Of a stretch of 64,000 nt of DNA, positions 1-9,404 are shown one piece after another. The notes below the pieces were generated by a model. The model did no database searches. It was not told the DNA's origin and saw only the letters and a program-made list of their open reading frames with translations. Source of the stretch: Ephydatia muelleri (Eukaryota > Porifera > Demospongiae > Spongillida > Spongillidae). The position numbers and the translations under genes are program-made. The stretch spans positions 21,194,423 to 21,258,422 of the forward strand of contig JABACO010000001.1 of NCBI GenBank assembly GCA_013339895.1, in the 5' to 3' direction. Positions within the stretch are counted from its first letter, which is position 1, and each line of letters opens with the position of its first letter.

Positions 1-458
1 GATAACCATTTCAAGATCTGGGGTGCCATACCATATGCTTTAAGTTTGAGTATCAATTTAGGATGACAAACAGTATCAAAAGCTTTTGCAAAGTCAATAT
101 AGACTGCATCAACTTTAAGGTGATTATCAATGGATATTGTCCAATCATTCAGAGTAGTTAGTAATTGTGTGCAAGTAGAGCGTCTAGAAAGAAACCCAAA
201 CTGGTCAGCAGATATTAGCTAATGTGATCTGAGATGAGATATAATAGATTGAGATACAATGGATTCCATAACTTTGCAAGATATACAAGTTAATGGTATT
301 GGACGATAGTTTGATGGCAAAGAATGAAGGCCTTTTTTATAGACAGGGCATACAAAGGCAACCTTCCATGCTTTAGGAATGATACCACTATCAATAGAAT
401 CATTAAAAAGTAAGGAAAGCGGAAAGGCAATAGCAGAAGCAATTGATTTGAAAAACAA
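1..458 (-). pseudogene. LINE reverse transcriptase, N-terminal part (runs off window)
   Basis: This is the reverse transcriptase region of a non-LTR retrotransposon. Reading leftwards, the sequence gives VCPVYKKG and NYRPIPLT (RT motif 0/1), then QFGFLSRRSTCTQL, then VYIDFAKAFD, which carries the first catalytic aspartate of motif A. The domain continues beyond position 1, so the YxDD motif is outside the window. A TAG stop at 219-221 breaks the frame just before the QFGF motif. The RT directly abuts the endonuclease (end of the 463-1227 frame) without the usual linker of well over 100 residues, so an internal deletion is likely. It is part of the same LINE as the endonuclease at 463-1227 and ORF1 at 8216-8908. 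Homology is clear; the copy is inactive. Confidence 0.88.
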
Positions 459-462
459 TCCA

Positions 463-1227
463 TCAGGATTTGGAACATTTAGGATATGATGGAGTCATAA
501 TCAGCCCTGAAAAAATTTCTAACCAAAATATGATCATCAGGAAAGTAATGCTGACATATGAGTATTCGACAGATAAATGGTCACAACTAATAGAGAAGGG
601 ATCCACCACAGAGAGATCAGCAACAAGGTGAGGTTTAGAAGCAAAAACAAGATCAAGACAGTTATTACCATGAGTAGGTGAGTGGACCAGTTGAGTGAAC
701 CCATTACATAATGTGCAAGTAAGGAATTTAGAATGATTCAAACAACCACTGCAAGTAGGAATTCTCCAATCAATAGCAGGGAAGTTAAAGTCACCAACAA
801 CAAAAACAGGATAACATGTATTAGAATAGCAGTCAATACATGAACATAAGGTTTCAGTGGATTCTGAGTCATTGGCTGAAGATGGAGGATTGTAAAAACA
901 CATAAACCGATAAGCAACACTCCTTGTGAAGAATATATCAATAACCAAGCACTCAATAGATAGATAAGTATCAGACAGTATAACTTGAAATACCTGGTGA
1001 ATATTTTTAACAATTACAGCAACACCACCATATCCATCTTGTCTGTCTTTTCGATAGACAGTATAGGCTGAATTAGAAAGAAGTAGACCATCAGGAACAG
1101 AAGAATGCAGCCAAGACTCAGTGAAAAAAATTAAATCAAAATCATTGGGCAAAAGCAAAACTGACAGCAGATCAATCTTATTATACAATGAGCGAGCATT
1201 AAACAATTTACATTTAATCTTACCCAT
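463..1227 (-). CDS. LINE ORF2 endonuclease domain (APE-type)
   Basis: This is the apurinic-type endonuclease at the start of LINE ORF2, which nicks target DNA to prime reverse transcription. The start MGKIKCKLFNARSLYNK has the family's N-terminal NARS motif. FFTESWL supplies the catalytic glutamate of the TETWL-type motif, RKDRQDGYGGVAV the GGVAI-type motif, FVVGDFNFPAIDW the catalytic GDFN motif, NCLDLVF the LDLIF-type motif, and SCDHLSVE the C-terminal SDH-type histidine. The ATG at 1225-1227 lies 15 bases downstream of the ORF1 stop that is recovered when the TTAA-flanked insertion is ignored. The end of the frame (about residue 235 on) is degenerate and runs into the RT remnant. The family resembles CR1/L2-like LINEs. 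Confidence 0.9.
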   Translation of the reverse strand: MGKIKCKLFNARSLYNKIDLLSVLLLPNDFDLIFFTESWLHSSVPDGLLLSNSAYTVYRKDRQDGYGGVAVIVKNIHQVFQVILSDTYLSIECLVIDIFFTRSVAYRFMCFYNPPSSANDSESTETLCSCIDCYSNTCYPVFVVGDFNFPAIDWRIPTCSGCLNHSKFLTCTLCNGFTQLVHSPTHGNNCLDLVFASKPHLVADLSVVDPFSISCDHLSVEYSYVSITFLMIIFWLEIFSGLIMTPSYPKCSKS

Positions 1228-1242
1228 ACTTGCCTCAAGCCT

Positions 1243-1358
1243 CTATGAACTGTCCACAGTTGCACTAGACAGTTCTTTTTCAATCCTCATCTTCACTGAC
1301 CACTCTTTGATTGGTCCCCGCCTGTCTATGTAATGATCCTTTCCAGTTTTTTGCTTAA
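1243..1358 (-). CDS. LINE ORF1 C-terminal segment, separated by insertion
   Basis: This is the last part of ORF1 of the same LINE, cut off from its body (8216-8908) by the element at 1359-8215. Reading the minus strand from the TTAA at 1355-1358, the frame gives KQKTGKDHYIDRRG and runs about 38 codons to a TAG stop at 1243-1245. The position and character match the end of ORF1 proteins in this LINE class, where a basic, Gly-containing tail follows a helical E-L-(K) segment. The ORF2 ATG follows 15 bases later. The assignment rests on the open frame through a single TTAA copy and on the match to family layout. Confidence 0.8.
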
Positions 1359-1571
1359 TGTTTAATCTCCAGGGAAAAATCCTTATTTAAGGATGTCATT
1401 ATCCTTAAATAAGGATCATCTTTTACATTGCATAGTTTTGCTAACCAAGTAAGTAAAATAAAATAAATGTTATTGGTCAATTGTATACTGATTAGCCTCC
1501 ATAACAAACTTTAAATAATGTCAATATTATCAATGTCCATGTGGTAAAACAGGGAGCACTGTGCAAAAAAC

Positions 1572-2390
1572 TGGGTATACGCTATCGGATATTTTGCGTA
1601 TATTTCGAGTTTACGCATCAAGAATCCCACTTGCGGAATGAACCAGTTTCGCACTGTGCATATTTCGAGTATCCTCAACCGCATCACGTGCGCTTAGAAG
1701 GATTCACAAAACAATGACTCCGTATACCACTTTGCACCGTATACGGTGCTGGGTACGCACTCCGATTCTGTTCATGGTATACTAGTTGGATTCTTAATTT
1801 ACTACAATCAAAAACATACACGTACAACAATTAATATTCAACGTTCAAACTCTGCAGCTATCGAGGAAAGACTCCACTGCTGGCTCTTCAACTCGCTGCA
1901 CGAGTTGCTCAGCAATCCATTGCAACGCGACAACGGGAGAGTTGCGCGTCGTGCTGGCCAGCGCTTCAAACTGCTTCCCCTCAGAACAGCTATAGCAAAA
2001 AAAAAGGTCATCCGTAAAAATTAAAATGCACTCAGCTAGCCTACGCAGTTAGCGGGATTTCTTGCGCTTGACACCACCTTGATCCCTCAGACTCTTAGCT
2101 GAGAGTATAGAAAAAGGGGTAAAGAAAGCCTATCGAAGCGTTTACCTTTTTACGCTCCAACTCCACTCTTTTATTTACATATAAGAAAAGACACAGACTA
2201 GCAGCAATTGTGAATGAAAACACAATCTCTTACCCGCGCCGTATCCGATTTTGCTAACCTTTTCATAACGTCTCTAATCATGACTCGAGGGGGGGGGGAA
2301 AAACAAGAGAGACTTACTTGTGCGAACTAAAAGCCGTTCTGGAAGCCATGGTAACGGCGCGGTCACAAAGAAGTACGCTGCAGTGAAAGA
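1572..2390. other. No recognisable gene; subterminal region of the CACTG element
   Basis: After the terminal repeat, a short motif with TATTTTGCGTATATTTCGAGT recurs in variant form (1590-1680), as expected for transposase-binding subterminal repeats. A 92-codon open frame at 1746-2024 matches no family that I know and is probably chance. A 10-base G run lies at about 2289. Confidence 0.4.
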
Positions 2391-2394
2391 TCCT

Positions 2395-2395
<1 letters not shown>

Positions 2396-2446
<51 letters not shown>

Positions 2447-2498
2447 CGTGTGCGTGCGTGTGTGTGTGCGTGCATGTGTGTGTGCGTGCATGTGTGTG
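2396..2498 (+). repeat. (TG)n microsatellite with TGCG/TGCA variants
   Basis: A dinucleotide TG run of about 45 bases is followed by TGCGTG and TGCATG interruptions. The long open frames on both strands here only translate CV/HT dipeptides and are not genes. Confidence 0.95.
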
Positions 2499-3114
2499 AA
2501 ATTTACCACAAGTTGCATGGGGCTGTGCTACGGAAAACTTGGTAGGGAAAAACGACACAAACTAGCTACGACCTCGAGAAAAGATTGAAGTCAACAACAT
2601 TCACTCAGCAATGAGAATCTGTTGGATGAAACACAATCGTTGCATTTACCAATTGCAACCAACTAACCATAGACAGTTCCTTTCTTTCCTTACACGCACG
2701 ACATCAATCGATTATATGCCACGTGTTGAGTAGCTCTATTAATTGACAAACATAATAGTTATTTTTAAAAACTAATCATTACACAGAGCATTACTTGGAA
2801 ATCTATATGTAGCTAGCTGGTACACTTGAAAAGTTTGTTGACCGTAACACTCTCATTGCAATGACTATTAATCATTTGATGTATGCCTAGCGATCTATAG
2901 GAAGTAATGACGATCCATTGACAGAATGCTGGTGATGTTATGTTAAGCATTACTCCTCCAATCGATACGTCATTGCAAAAAGCAAAATGATAGTGTACAA
3001 AAAAAGTCAATGTTTGTGGTGAAAACAAATGCTTCTTTGCAAAAGAATCCATGGCAGCAACAGAACAGGGGTTATAGACTTCCATTGAGATTCCCAGTGT
3101 GTGATGAGAGTGTT

Positions 3115-6100
3115 GCTCAAGGTCACGTGAATCCAATGACCCCTATAAGGTGAAAAGGTGTCACTGCATGAAAAGCTTAAGGAACATCTTGTCCCCAAGT
3201 TATGGTGGTGAACGGAACAAGTGTGCTACAAATTGAATTGTAAAACTCACCTGTCAAGTGCCACGCCCTCCAAGGTCACGTGAATCCAATTACCCCTTTG
3301 AGGAGAAAAGGTGTCACTACATGAAAAGCTTAAGGAACATCTTGTCCTCAAGTTATGGTGGTGAACGGAACAAGTGTGCTACAAATTGAATTGTACGACT
3401 GACCTGTCAAGTGCCACGCCCTCCAAGGTCACGTGAATCCAATGACCCCTTTGAGGTGAAAAGGTGTCACTGCATGAAAAGCTTAAGGAACATCTTGTCC
3501 TCAAGTTATGTGGTGAACGGGGCAAGTGTGCTACAAATTGAATTGAACGACTGACCTGTCAAGTGCCACGCCCTCCAAGGTCACGTGAATCCAATGACCC
3601 CTTTGAGGTGAAAAGGTGTCACTGCATGAAAAGCTTAAGGAACATCTTGTCCTCAAGTTATGGTGGTGAACGGGGCAAGTGTGCTACAAATTGAATTGTA
3701 CGACTGACCTGTCAAGTGCCACGCCCTCCAAGGTCACGTGAATCCAATGACCCCTTTGAGGTGAAAAGGTGTCACTGCATGAAAAGCTTAAGGAACATCT
3801 TGTCCTCAAGTTATGGTGGTGAACGGGGCAAGTGTGCTACAAATTTAATTGTACGACTGACCTGTCAAGTGTCACGCCCTCCAAGGTCACGTGAATCCAA
3901 TGACTCCTTTGAGGAGAAAAGGTGTCACTACATGAAAAGCTTAAGGAACATCTTGTCCTCAAGTTATGTGGTGAACGGGGCAAGTGTGCTACAAATTGAA
4001 TTGTACGACTGACCTGTCAAGTGCCACGCCCTCCAAGGTCACGTGAATCCAATGACCCCTTTGAGGAGAAAAGGTGTCACTGCATTAAAAGCTTAAGGAA
4101 CATCTTGTCCTCAAGTTATGTGGTGAACGGGGCAAGTGTGCTACAAATTGAATTGTACGACTGATCTGTCAAGTGCCACGCCCTCCAAGGTCACGTGAAT
4201 CCAATGACCCCTTTGAGGTGAAAAGGTGTCACTACATGAAAAGCTTAAGGAACATCTTGTCCTCAAGTTATGTGGTGAACGGGGCAAGTGTGCTACAAAT
4301 TGAATTGTACGACTGACCTGTCAAGTGCCACGCCCTCCGAGGTCACGTGAATCCAATGACCCCTTTGAGGTGAAAAGGTGTCACTGCATGAAAAGCTTAA
4401 GGAACATCTTGTCCTCAAGTTATGGTGGTGAACGGGGCAAGTGTGCTACAAATTGAATTGTACGACTGACCTGTCAAGTGCCACGCCCTCCAAGGTCACG
4501 TGAATCCAATGACCCCTTTGAGGTGAAAAGGTGTCACTGCATGAAAAGCTTAAGGAACATCTTGTCCTCAAGTTATGGTGGTGAACGGGGCAAGTGTGCT
4601 ACAAATTGAATTGCACGACTGACCTGTCAAGTGCCACGCCCTCCAAGGTCACGTGAATCCAATGACCCCTTTGAGGTGAAAAGGTGTCATTACATGAAAA
4701 GCTTAAGGAACATCTTGTCCTCAAGTTATGGTGGTGAATGGAACAAGTGTGCTACAAATTGAATTGCACAACTCACCTGTCAAGTGCCACGCCCTCCAAG
4801 GTCACGTGAATCCAATGACCCCTTTGAGGTGAAAAGGTGTCACTGCATGAAAAGCTTAAGGAACATCTTGTCCTCAAGTTATGGTGGTGAACGGGGCAAG
4901 TGTGCTACAAATTTAATTGTACGACTGACCTGTCAAGTGCCACGCCCTCCAAGGTCACGTGAATCCAATGACCCCTTTGAGGAGAAAAGGTGTCACTGCA
5001 TGAAAAGCTTAAGGAACATCTTGTCCTCAAGTTATGTGGTGAACAGGGCAAGTGTGCTACAAATTGAATTGTACGACTGACCTGTCAAGTGCCACGCCCT
5101 CCAAGGTCACGTGAATCCAATGACCACTTTGAGGTGAAAAGGTGTCACTGCATGAAAAGCTTAAGGAACATCTTGTCCTCAAGTTATGTTATGTGGTGAA
5201 CGGGGCAAGTGTGCTACAAATTGAATTGTACGACTGACCTGTCAAGTGCCACGCCCTCCAAGGTCACGTGAATCCAATGACCCCTTTGAGGTGAAAAGGT
5301 GTCACTGCATGAAAAGCTTAAGGAACATCTTGTCCTCAAGTTATGGTGGTGAACGGGGCAAGTGTGCTACAAATTGAATTGTACGACTGACCTGTCAAGT
5401 GCCACGCCCTCCAAGGTCACGTGAATCCAATGACCCCTTTGAGGTGAAAAGGTGTCACTGCATGAAAAGCTTAAGGAACATCTTGTCCTCAAGTTATGGT
5501 GGTGAACGGGGCAAGTGTGCTACAAATTGAATTGTACGACTGACCTGTCAAGTGCAACGCCCTCCAAGGTCACGTGAATCCAATGACCCCTTTGAGGTGA
5601 AAAGGTGTCACTGCATGAAAAGCTTAAGGAACATCTTGTCCTCAAGTTATGGTGGTGAACGGGGCAAGTGTGCTACAAATTTAATTGTACGACTGACCTG
5701 TCAAGTGCCACGCCCTCCAAGGTCACGTGAATCCAATGACCCCTTTGAGGTGAAAAGGTGTCACTGCATGAAAAGCTTAAGAAACATCTTGTCCTCAAGT
5801 TATGGTGGTGATCGGGGCAAGTGTGCTACAAATTGAATTGTACGACTGACCTGTCAAGTGCCACGCCCTCCAAGGTCACGTGAATCCAATGACCCCTTTG
5901 AGGAGAAAAGGTGTCACTGCATGAAAAGCTTAAGGAACATCTTGTCCTCAAGTTATGTGGTGAACGGGGCAAGTGTGCTACAAATTGAATTGAACGACTG
6001 ACCTGTCAAGTGCCACGCCCTCCAAGGTCACGTGAATCCAATGACCCCTTTGAGGTGAAAAGGTGTCACTGCATGAAAAGCTTAAGGAACATCTTGTCCT

Positions 6101-6490
6101 CAAGTTATGGTGGTGAACGGGGCAAGTGTGCTACAAATTTAATTGTACGACTGACCTGTCAAGTGCCACGCCCTCCAAGGTCACGTGAATCCAATGACCC
6201 CTTTGAGGAGAAAAGGTGTCACTACATGAAAAGCTTAAGGAACATCTTGTCCTCAAGTTATGTGGTGAACGGGGCAAGTGTGCTACAAATTGAATTATAC
6301 ACCTGTCAAGTGCCACGCCCTCCAAGGTCACGTGAATCCAATGACTCTTATGAAGTGAAAAGGTGTCACGTCATTGCATGAAAAGCTTAAGGACCATCAG
6401 GTCCTCAAACAGGGCAAGTGTGCTACAAATTGAATTGTACTACTCACCTGTCAAGTGCCACCACGTGAGTCTTATGACTCGAGGTGTACT
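3115..6490 (+). repeat. 153 bp tandem satellite, about 22 copies
   Basis: The unit begins at about ACGCCCTCCAAGGTCACGTG and recurs every 152-153 bases, for example near 3413, 3566, 3719 and 3872. Copies in the middle are nearly identical; those at both ends (3115-3260 and 6300-6490) are diverged, as expected for unequal crossing-over. Every unit carries TCACGTGA (an E-box palindrome), a CCAAT pentamer and a HindIII AAGCTT. The period is a multiple of three, so some copies give open frames (CMKSLRNILSSSY repeats). Most copies have TGA in CAAATTGAATTG, and 152-base units shift the frame, so coding is unlikely. The satellite is inside the CACTG element. Confidence 0.95.
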
Positions 6491-7144
6491 GCATGGAAAG
6501 TCCAAGGAACATCTTGTCTGCAACCTGCTTTGATGCATGGCATGACAGGCTGTAAATTAAACATGATTGTTCAACTCCAGTGTTGTACACTACAGTTCAC
6601 CACCAGACTGGGCCATATGGTCCTGGACCAATACTCGTTAACATAAGCTCCCTGGCGTGGGTTAAAAAATGTGATCGAACATGGCCTCCTATAATATAAA
6701 CCTAACTGCACGTGTTAACACATAACTTTGGCGTAGGGCCTACAGACCACTAGGTCCTTGTCCAAAGTTTCTATCATTTGGTAAGCTATTATGACATTAA
6801 AATACTGCCAACGCTTGAAGTTCAACATGTGAACGTTTGAGTCCGTCCGTTTATATTACATAAGCATTGAGTCTTATGATCTACGCTCAATCTCACCTTT
6901 GCATGAGACATTCCAGCAGGAAAGAATCCATTTGAATTCACGCGCGCCTGAAATAATAACGATAATACTCACGTGCATGAGTTGCATAAATTCATTGTTG
7001 GACCGTGTTATGAATATGCGCTATGAATAATTGTAGCCCGTGGATTCATGAAATATACCAGGGGATATTTGAAATATGCACTGACCTTGGTATATTGGTG
7101 GTAAACGCAAAATATGCGCAAAAATATACAGTAGCGTATACTAG
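6491..7144. other. No recognisable gene; right-hand internal part of CACTG element
   Basis: Unique-looking AT-rich sequence. Near 7060-7110 it contains variants of the left subterminal motif in inverted orientation (AAATATGCGC). There are no long or family-like open frames. Confidence 0.4.
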
Positions 7145-7213
7145 GTTTTTTGCACAGTGGAGGAAGTGGCACATCCTTATTTAAGGATTGACACTATCCT
7201 TAAATAAGGATCA

Positions 7214-7532
7214 CAACAGTAGAGATTATTGACCATAAAAACCACAATAGTTTTAAAACTCTTGATTTTCTCTGATAGCCAGTTGATCCAGCTATACTCA
7301 CAACCTGATTCGTCAAAAAAATAACTAGTGGTTAATAAACTATGCTTACACCATAACACTTCAAAATTAATATAAGCATTTGTATAATGACGTGTACTGA
7401 TGTTGATGCTCGCTTTTGCTCAAACGCCAGCATGGACGCACCCTACCCTAACTGAAACCACGTGCACTGTATGTGGCTGTTCTGCCGCCGCTCTATCAAA
7501 CAGTGTGCTTTCTAGTCCTATCCATGTACAAT

Positions 7533-7568
<36 letters not shown>

Positions 7569-8160
7569 GAATGGGGGTGTACGGGACATCTAGGAAGCGT
7601 TGCCAATTGGCATATACGATACGTGTTCGAGCTTAGTGGAGCTTAGCCCCAATTAATTAGACTCGAGGGGACCCGCCATTGCCTAGGCCTACTGTTGCTG
7701 TCGCTGTCACTGTCATTTGACGAATCGTGCAGTGCTGCCGCTTTAATCACCTAGGCCTATACATGTATGTCATCCATCCGTACTGAGGAACTACATCCGT
7801 CGCTTTCTGTGGCTCCCCCTCGCTATCTAAGCAGGGTTGCTTAGCTTGATGTTTTTGCAATCGCTTCGATATTTGGAAGTACTAGCCGGTACGTGAGCGT
7901 GCACAGATCCATCTGACAGTGTACATTCTATTCCTAGAGCTACCAGAAACCTGTCCTTCCTTGCCATATGTCGCTTTGAGCACTACTATATTGCCAGTGG
8001 CAAATGGCGGTTTCGCCGTATTTACACTGTAATACCGGTTTTGAGCAAGCCAAACCTGTTTTAATCGCGGCAGTATCGCTGATCTGCATGATCTTGAATC
8101 TAGTGCATCACTAATATAAAACAAAGCACCAAGTGTACATCACTCTTTTAGAAAGTGGTC
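7214..8160. other. Interior of TTAA element with 35-base poly-G; no recognised gene
   Basis: The stretch holds an uninterrupted 35-base G run at 7533-7567. It also has short open frames, including an 80-codon minus-strand frame at 7882-8124 with no family that I recognise. Nothing in it looks like a transposase. Confidence 0.4.
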
Positions 8161-8215
8161 ATCATCCTTATTTAAGGATGGCCATCCTTAAATACGGATT
8201 GCGGGAGATTAAACA

Positions 8216-8908
8216 TTAAGGTCATGCAGAGCAGAATAGAGTTCACTGATATGTTTTCTCTCAGCAGGTGAGTGACAGGGCCTAATGTACATCTTGGAAT
8301 ACTTGGGAGAGTTCTTAAGAGATTTAGCTTTGCGAAGAACTAGAGACCTGTGAAGGCTACTAGCAAAACGGACTTTCAATAAAGCGCGGTCGATTTCCAT
8401 CTGAAGCACGCTTTCCGAGTCTATAGGCATCAACAAAAACTACATCATCCCCAATATCTAGGGAGGAAACTATTTCTTTAGTGTGCTTGATGTCAAGACT
8501 AGGAGATCCAGTCTCCTGTAACCCCGAAATTACCACATGGTATCGATTGTCATTAGCAGATATTGCTTCTTTGATGGCAATGTCTACCTGAGATGCGTGT
8601 TGAACAGGCGCAGCTTTAGTAACCGCAGGCTCAGCTTTAGTAACCGCAGCTTCAATTCTGATAAAAAATTCATCAAACTTTGTCTCAAGGGCAGCGACTC
8701 TAGCTGGGAGATGCCTTAAAGAGTGCTCCCAGTTTGGACAAGGCGTACACACATCCTTAATAATGCCCAAATTCTCGGCTGAAAAGGTGTCAGAACAGCT
8801 CGAGTGAAAGTACGCTCCACAGTAGGTACAAGTTAGACCCTGGGGCAAGGACGTATCTACACTCTTCTTTTCACAGACAACGCAAGATTTGCCTTTCGTT
8901 CCCGGCAT
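8216..8908 (-). pseudogene. LINE ORF1 protein with PHD-like zinc finger (main part)
   Basis: ORF1 of a LINE encodes the RNA-binding protein of the retrotransposon particle. I choose the start at MPGTKGKS (8906-8908), because the frame further upstream runs into rearranged DNA. Residues 8-38 contain CVVCEKK, then CTYCGAYFHSSC, a PHD/ZZ-like finger common in ORF1 of several invertebrate LINEs. A helical segment follows (VAALETKFDEFF), then YHVVISGLQETG, which resembles an RRM-like fold start, and a basic C-terminal region (SLVLRKAKSLKNSP, MYIRPCHSPAERKH). A single-base frameshift near 8400 separates two frames. The reading frame enters the TTAA at 8216-8219, where the inserted element imposes a false stop. 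The real tail lies at 1243-1358. Confidence 0.85.
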
Positions 8909-8949
8909 CACGTGAGCTACGCTACCCAAATCCCCTGATGGATTCCCTG

Positions 8950-8986
8950 CTTTGTTTTTCAAATCAATTACTTCTGCTAATGCCTT
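8950..8986 (+). pseudogene. LINE RT snippet in opposite orientation
   Basis: The bases encode LFFKSITSANAF on the plus strand, matching LFFKSIASAIAF at the start of the LINE RT (minus strand, about 415-455). A 35-base piece of ORF2 thus sits inverted next to ORF1 and is fused straight into a receptor fragment. It is a small rearrangement junction, not a gene. Confidence 0.6.
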
Positions 8987-9107
8987 TCAATGGTACCTCA
9001 TTACCTCTTCCATTGGACTGATCTCTACCGTTCAATGTCTAATCATCAAATACGGTCTAAAGCGAGTATCATGCGCTTTCCGTTCACCGTTCTTATGTCC
9101 TATCTCA
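8987..9107 (+). pseudogene. 7TM receptor fragment (TM3 to TM4), inverted
   Basis: The plus-strand translation SIGLISTVQCLIIKYGLKRV matches SIGLIATVQFLIIKYGLKRV of receptor copies A-C, which are on the minus strand. About 120 bases are kept, and the end (near SAFALLMS in the intact copy) is frameshifted. It then meets sequence that is homologous to the 3' flank of copy C (about 32930 on). It is a truncated, inverted relic of the receptor family. Confidence 0.75.
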
Positions 9108-9404
9108 CCTACAAGGCGTAGCGGTGATGTCTTCAACTACCACAATAAAAATTCAAAACACTCAAGCTGAAGCCTGTAGCAATGTTAAGGATGATTATGT
9201 GGATGTGGGTCTGTCAGTTGGGTGCGCGGGGAGGGGGGGGGGGAGGGTGGAGGGGGGGGGGGTGGAGGGAGCATCACATTTTTATAGGCAGCAAAATGGC
9301 CAATACAGCATCATACAGTCATGTCATTTATATAGGTCGCATAACGAAACAATGCACCAGTTCCTTAAATGCACATTTATGTACAGCTTTGAAGCATGAA
9401 ACCT
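9108..9404 (-). other. 3' flank of receptor copy A with poly-G tracts, shared with copy C
   Basis: This segment matches 32930-33255 beside copy C, including AAGGCGTAGCGGTGATGTC, the CTCAAGCTGAAGCCTGTA stretch, a G-rich tract (9225-9262 here, 33062-33108 there) and GGCAGCAAAATGGCCAATAC. It is downstream of the receptor reading frame and so part of the duplicated unit. No separate gene is seen. Confidence 0.7.

Larger units (their letters stand above)
1557..7159. mobile_element. CACTG-type TIR element (EnSpm/CACTA-like, non-autonomous) carrying a satellite
   Basis: The left end CACTGTGCAAAAAAC at 1557-1571 is the inverted copy of the right end at 7145-7159. The similarity goes on inwards through GTATACGCTA and a TATTTTGCG-like stretch. 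GAG flanks the element directly on both sides (1554-1556 and 7160-7162), a 3 bp target duplication. CACTA/CACTG termini with a 2-4 bp duplication are typical of the EnSpm/CMC superfamily. Inside are a (TG)n tract, the 153 bp satellite and no recognisable transposase. It is nested in the TTAA element at 1359-8215. Confidence 0.75.
1359..8215. mobile_element. TTAA-flanked DNA transposon (non-autonomous) with palindromic ends, 6.86 kb with nested insert
   Basis: TTAA occurs at 1355-1358 and 8216-8219. Inside these are inverted termini TGTTTAATCTCC (1359-1370) and GGAGATTAAACA (8204-8215). Next to each terminus is a pair of near-palindromes, ATCCTTATTTAAGGAT and ATCCTTAAATAAGGAT: 1379-1394 and 1401-1416 at the left, 8164-8179 and 8184-8199 at the right. 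A third pair lies inside at 7173-7188 and 7196-7211. A TTAA target duplication is typical of piggyBac and Kolobok elements. The terminal bases do not match a piggyBac end that I recognise, so the superfamily stays open. The element interrupts the LINE ORF1 reading frame exactly. Without the nested element at 1557-7159 it would be about 1.25 kb. No transposase is visible. Confidence 0.85.

Noticed and set aside
2274-2588. HTHTHT and CVCVCV frames
   Set aside because: They are by-products of a (TG)n microsatellite.
3716-6381. Repeated plus-strand open frames with CMKSLRNILSSSYGGERGK units
   Set aside because: They follow from a 153 bp satellite whose length is a multiple of three. Most units have a TGA, and single-base length variants shift the frame.
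3115-6490. CRISPR-like array
   Set aside because: The units are contiguous 153 bp tandem copies without unique spacers, and the genome is eukaryotic.
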